The translations under genes and the position numbers were made by a program. The notes beneath the pieces were generated by a model, which did no database searches, was not told the origin of the DNA, and was given only the letters and a program-made list of their open reading frames with translations. A stretch of 6,984 nucleotides of DNA from Candidatus Hydrogenedentota bacterium (GTDB lineage: Bacteria; Hydrogenedentota; Hydrogenedentia; Hydrogenedentales; SLHB01): positions 1 through 6,984 of the forward strand of contig PWNM01000147.1 in NCBI GenBank assembly GCA_003557825.1. Direction: 5' to 3'. Positions 5,711 through 6,984 of this stretch are shown here, one piece after another (within the stretch, counting starts at the first letter, position 1; each line of letters begins with the position of its first letter).

Positions 5711-6769
5711 TTAGGAGGAATGTCCCGCACGAATACGCCACATGACGAACAGAGCGATGAAGACAAGGACTATGAACGCCCCAATCACGCCGGCGCTCCA
5801 TCGGACTGGCATATCCGTATCGGGAGGCAATGTACCATTATCCTCGTCATTTTCATCATCGTTGGACGGTGGTTGATCGACCGTGTGCCCCTCGGCGATG
5901 TAGACAAAGTCGCGGATTTCGTCGAGGTTTCCCACAATAAGGGTATATTCGTACTCAAAGACCGTGTCCTTCTCGATCGCCATGGTACGCAGGGGTGAAA
6001 TATAACCTGTCGAGGCATCCATGGTTCCGCCCCCTGGGGATCCGGCAAAACCGCCGATGAACTCTTCCGCATCGGCATAATAAACGCCAACGCCCCAGTT
6101 ATCATCATCCACATAGGCCGCCCACTTCTCGGTACCGTCCCAGTACGTCCATGGAGGGGGCGTAGGCGGGATCCGGGTTAGAGCATCTCGAGTAAAGGGC
6201 GCATCACCGTCGTACGTGTACAAATGAGGCAAATCGGCGATGGTATAAACAGCAGGAAGCTCCTGATGCCGGGGAGTAGCGCTCCAACGGTCATCGGTTC
6301 GAAAAGTGGTCAGTTTATTTCGAACTATTACCGTATTGCCATCAAGGGAGATCCAGGTTTCGAAATGGCATTCTGCGGGTTCATTGTCCATGTCCCATAG
6401 CATCGGAATAGTCTTGGTATAGATCTCCTCGTCGGAATGCTGGTGTTCAATGACTTCCGCCGGATTGAAATAAACATCGCCCACCTGAATGGGATTCCAG
6501 GGCCAAGGCGACCAACTCGGATGCTGGCCTTCGTCACGCCGATCAAGGGGCTCGCCGGTATAGTAGGATTGCTGCACCTGACGGCCTCGGTCGTGGTTGT
6601 TGATGAGATTGCGCTCCTCACCCGATAAAGAAAGATAGGTAATCGCGCCTCCGTAGTCGAGGTCGGCCCCAACACGGATAATGCCGTTGTCCAGTTCAAG
6701 TTGTTCCGCCTGCACTCCCGAACCGGATATGACAAGCCCCACAATAAGAAAAGTCGAAAGAAGCCGCAT
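5711..6769 (-). CDS. Secreted, C-terminally membrane-anchored protein of unknown function with a probable beta-sandwich ectodomain
   Basis: I cannot name the family or its function. The product has 352 residues. A Sec signal peptide (1-21, MRLLSTFLIVGLVISGSGVQA, likely cut after VQA) precedes an ectodomain (about 22-295). That domain opens with LELDNGIIRVGADLDYGGAI and is rich in Trp and Tyr, for example PSWSPWPWNPIQVGDVY (84-100), IPMLWDMDN (121-129) and KWAAYVDDDNWGVGVYY (215-231). The opening strands recall galactose-mutarotase-like supersandwich domains seen in aldose epimerases and some glycosidases and lyases, so carbohydrate binding is a guess. An acidic, Pro-containing stalk (299-320, with NDDENDEDNG) leads to a single membrane segment (about 324-343) and a short basic tail (WRIRAGHSS), so most of the protein should face outward. 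The start at 6769 is preferred over a TTG 60 nt upstream because GGGAGG (6778-6783) sits 8 nt before it and the signal peptide begins there. It follows the upstream gene after 56 nt and may be cotranscribed with it. Confidence 0.85.
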   Translation of the reverse strand: MRLLSTFLIVGLVISGSGVQAEQLELDNGIIRVGADLDYGGAITYLSLSGEERNLINNHDRGRQVQQSYYTGEPLDRRDEGQHPSWSPWPWNPIQVGDVYFNPAEVIEHQHSDEEIYTKTIPMLWDMDNEPAECHFETWISLDGNTVIVRNKLTTFRTDDRWSATPRHQELPAVYTIADLPHLYTYDGDAPFTRDALTRIPPTPPPWTYWDGTEKWAAYVDDDNWGVGVYYADAEEFIGGFAGSPGGGTMDASTGYISPLRTMAIEKDTVFEYEYTLIVGNLDEIRDFVYIAEGHTVDQPPSNDDENDEDNGTLPPDTDMPVRWSAGVIGAFIVLVFIALFVMWRIRAGHSS

Positions 6770-6825
6770 TGGAATTGCCTCCCTATCCAGGACTCTGCCT
6801 ATTCGAGCCCAATGAAATAACTGAC

Positions 6826-6984
6826 TCAATCGCCCAAGGTGACAGTCGTCTCCGTCAGTCCCTGGGTTGGAACCCCCTCTTCTGTTTTGAACACTTCGAT
6901 ATTGAGCATTTGGATGATATCACGTTGCACCGGTTCAATAGCAGCGAGCACATCGCCGGCGGCCGTTACGACCACGCCCCCGAC
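6826..6984 (-). CDS. C-terminal end of an unrecognised protein, 5' part outside the window
   Basis: The last 52 codons of a frame that stays open to the window edge and ends with TGA at 6826-6828. The other two minus-strand frames here contain stops. The composition is protein-like: a Gly/Val/Ala-rich start (VGGVVVTAAGDVLAAIEPVQ), then IIQMLNIEVFKTEEGVPTQG and a hydrophilic end, TETTVTLGD. No known motif is visible, and the fragment is too short to assign a family. The secreted-protein gene begins 56 nt downstream on the same strand, so the two may share a transcript. Confidence 0.6.
   Translation of the reverse strand, partial: VGGVVVTAAGDVLAAIEPVQRDIIQMLNIEVFKTEEGVPTQGLTETTVTLGD

Noticed and set aside
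5616..5801. Longer dinB start adding 62 residues
   Set aside because: The added residues do not look like any DinB N-terminus, they overlap the upstream gene, and the predicted promoter lies inside this stretch.
5711..5815. PEP-CTERM or other sorting signal at the C-terminus of the secreted protein
   Set aside because: The tail has a membrane segment and basic end, but no PEP, LPXTG or Cys-containing sorting motif at the right place; a simple membrane anchor explains it.
6770..6829. Upstream TTG start extending the secreted protein by 20 residues
   Set aside because: The extension would place a charged stretch before a clean signal peptide and would overlap the preceding gene, while the ATG at 6769 has a well-placed GGGAGG.
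1..6984. CRISPR arrays, tRNA or rRNA genes, insertion sequences
   Set aside because: No regularly spaced repeats, no cloverleaf-like sequence, no transposase frame or terminal inverted repeats were seen; almost all of the window is accounted for by genes.

Overview
The window is about 7 kb of mid-GC bacterial DNA. Every gene I can support lies on the minus strand, so transcription runs from the right end to the left. The organism is Gram-negative: there is a lipobox-bearing Wza-type outer-membrane polysaccharide export protein, a Wzz/GumC-type inner-membrane co-polymerase, and a sigma-54 activator. The sequence does not allow a phylum call. The style of the secreted protein and the sigma-54/exopolysaccharide combination would fit environmental lineages such as the PVC group or deltaproteobacteria-like bacteria, but that is a guess.

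Layout from right to left (transcription order). (1) 6984-6826: the last 52 codons of an unrecognised gene. (2) 6769-5711: a secreted protein with a signal peptide, a probable beta-sandwich ectodomain, an acidic/proline-rich stalk and one C-terminal membrane anchor. (3) 5615-4413: dinB, DNA polymerase IV, with its own likely sigma-70 promoter and a weak LexA-like box. (4) 4412-4068: a 345-bp intergenic region holding a hairpin just after dinB, a cluster of inverted repeats, a good -24/-12 (sigma-54) promoter reading leftward, and a tiny possible ORF on the plus strand. (5) 4067-2895: a sigma-54 activator with AAA+ and Fis-type HTH domains but no receiver domain. (6) 2898-1570: a Wza-like export lipoprotein. 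(7) 1561-1: a Wzz/GumC-like chain-length protein that runs off the left edge, probably into a tyrosine-kinase domain.

Genes 5-7 form a tight operon (4-nt overlap, then an 8-nt gap). The most interesting point is the control architecture. The activator is the first gene of the export operon and sits behind a sigma-54 promoter. Inverted repeats spaced about two helical turns apart lie about 80-140 bp upstream of that promoter, where an activator would bind. This suggests an exopolysaccharide export operon switched on by its own activator in a positive loop, with the signal input not encoded in the activator itself. dinB and the secreted protein appear to be separate units and have no evident functional link to the polysaccharide operon.
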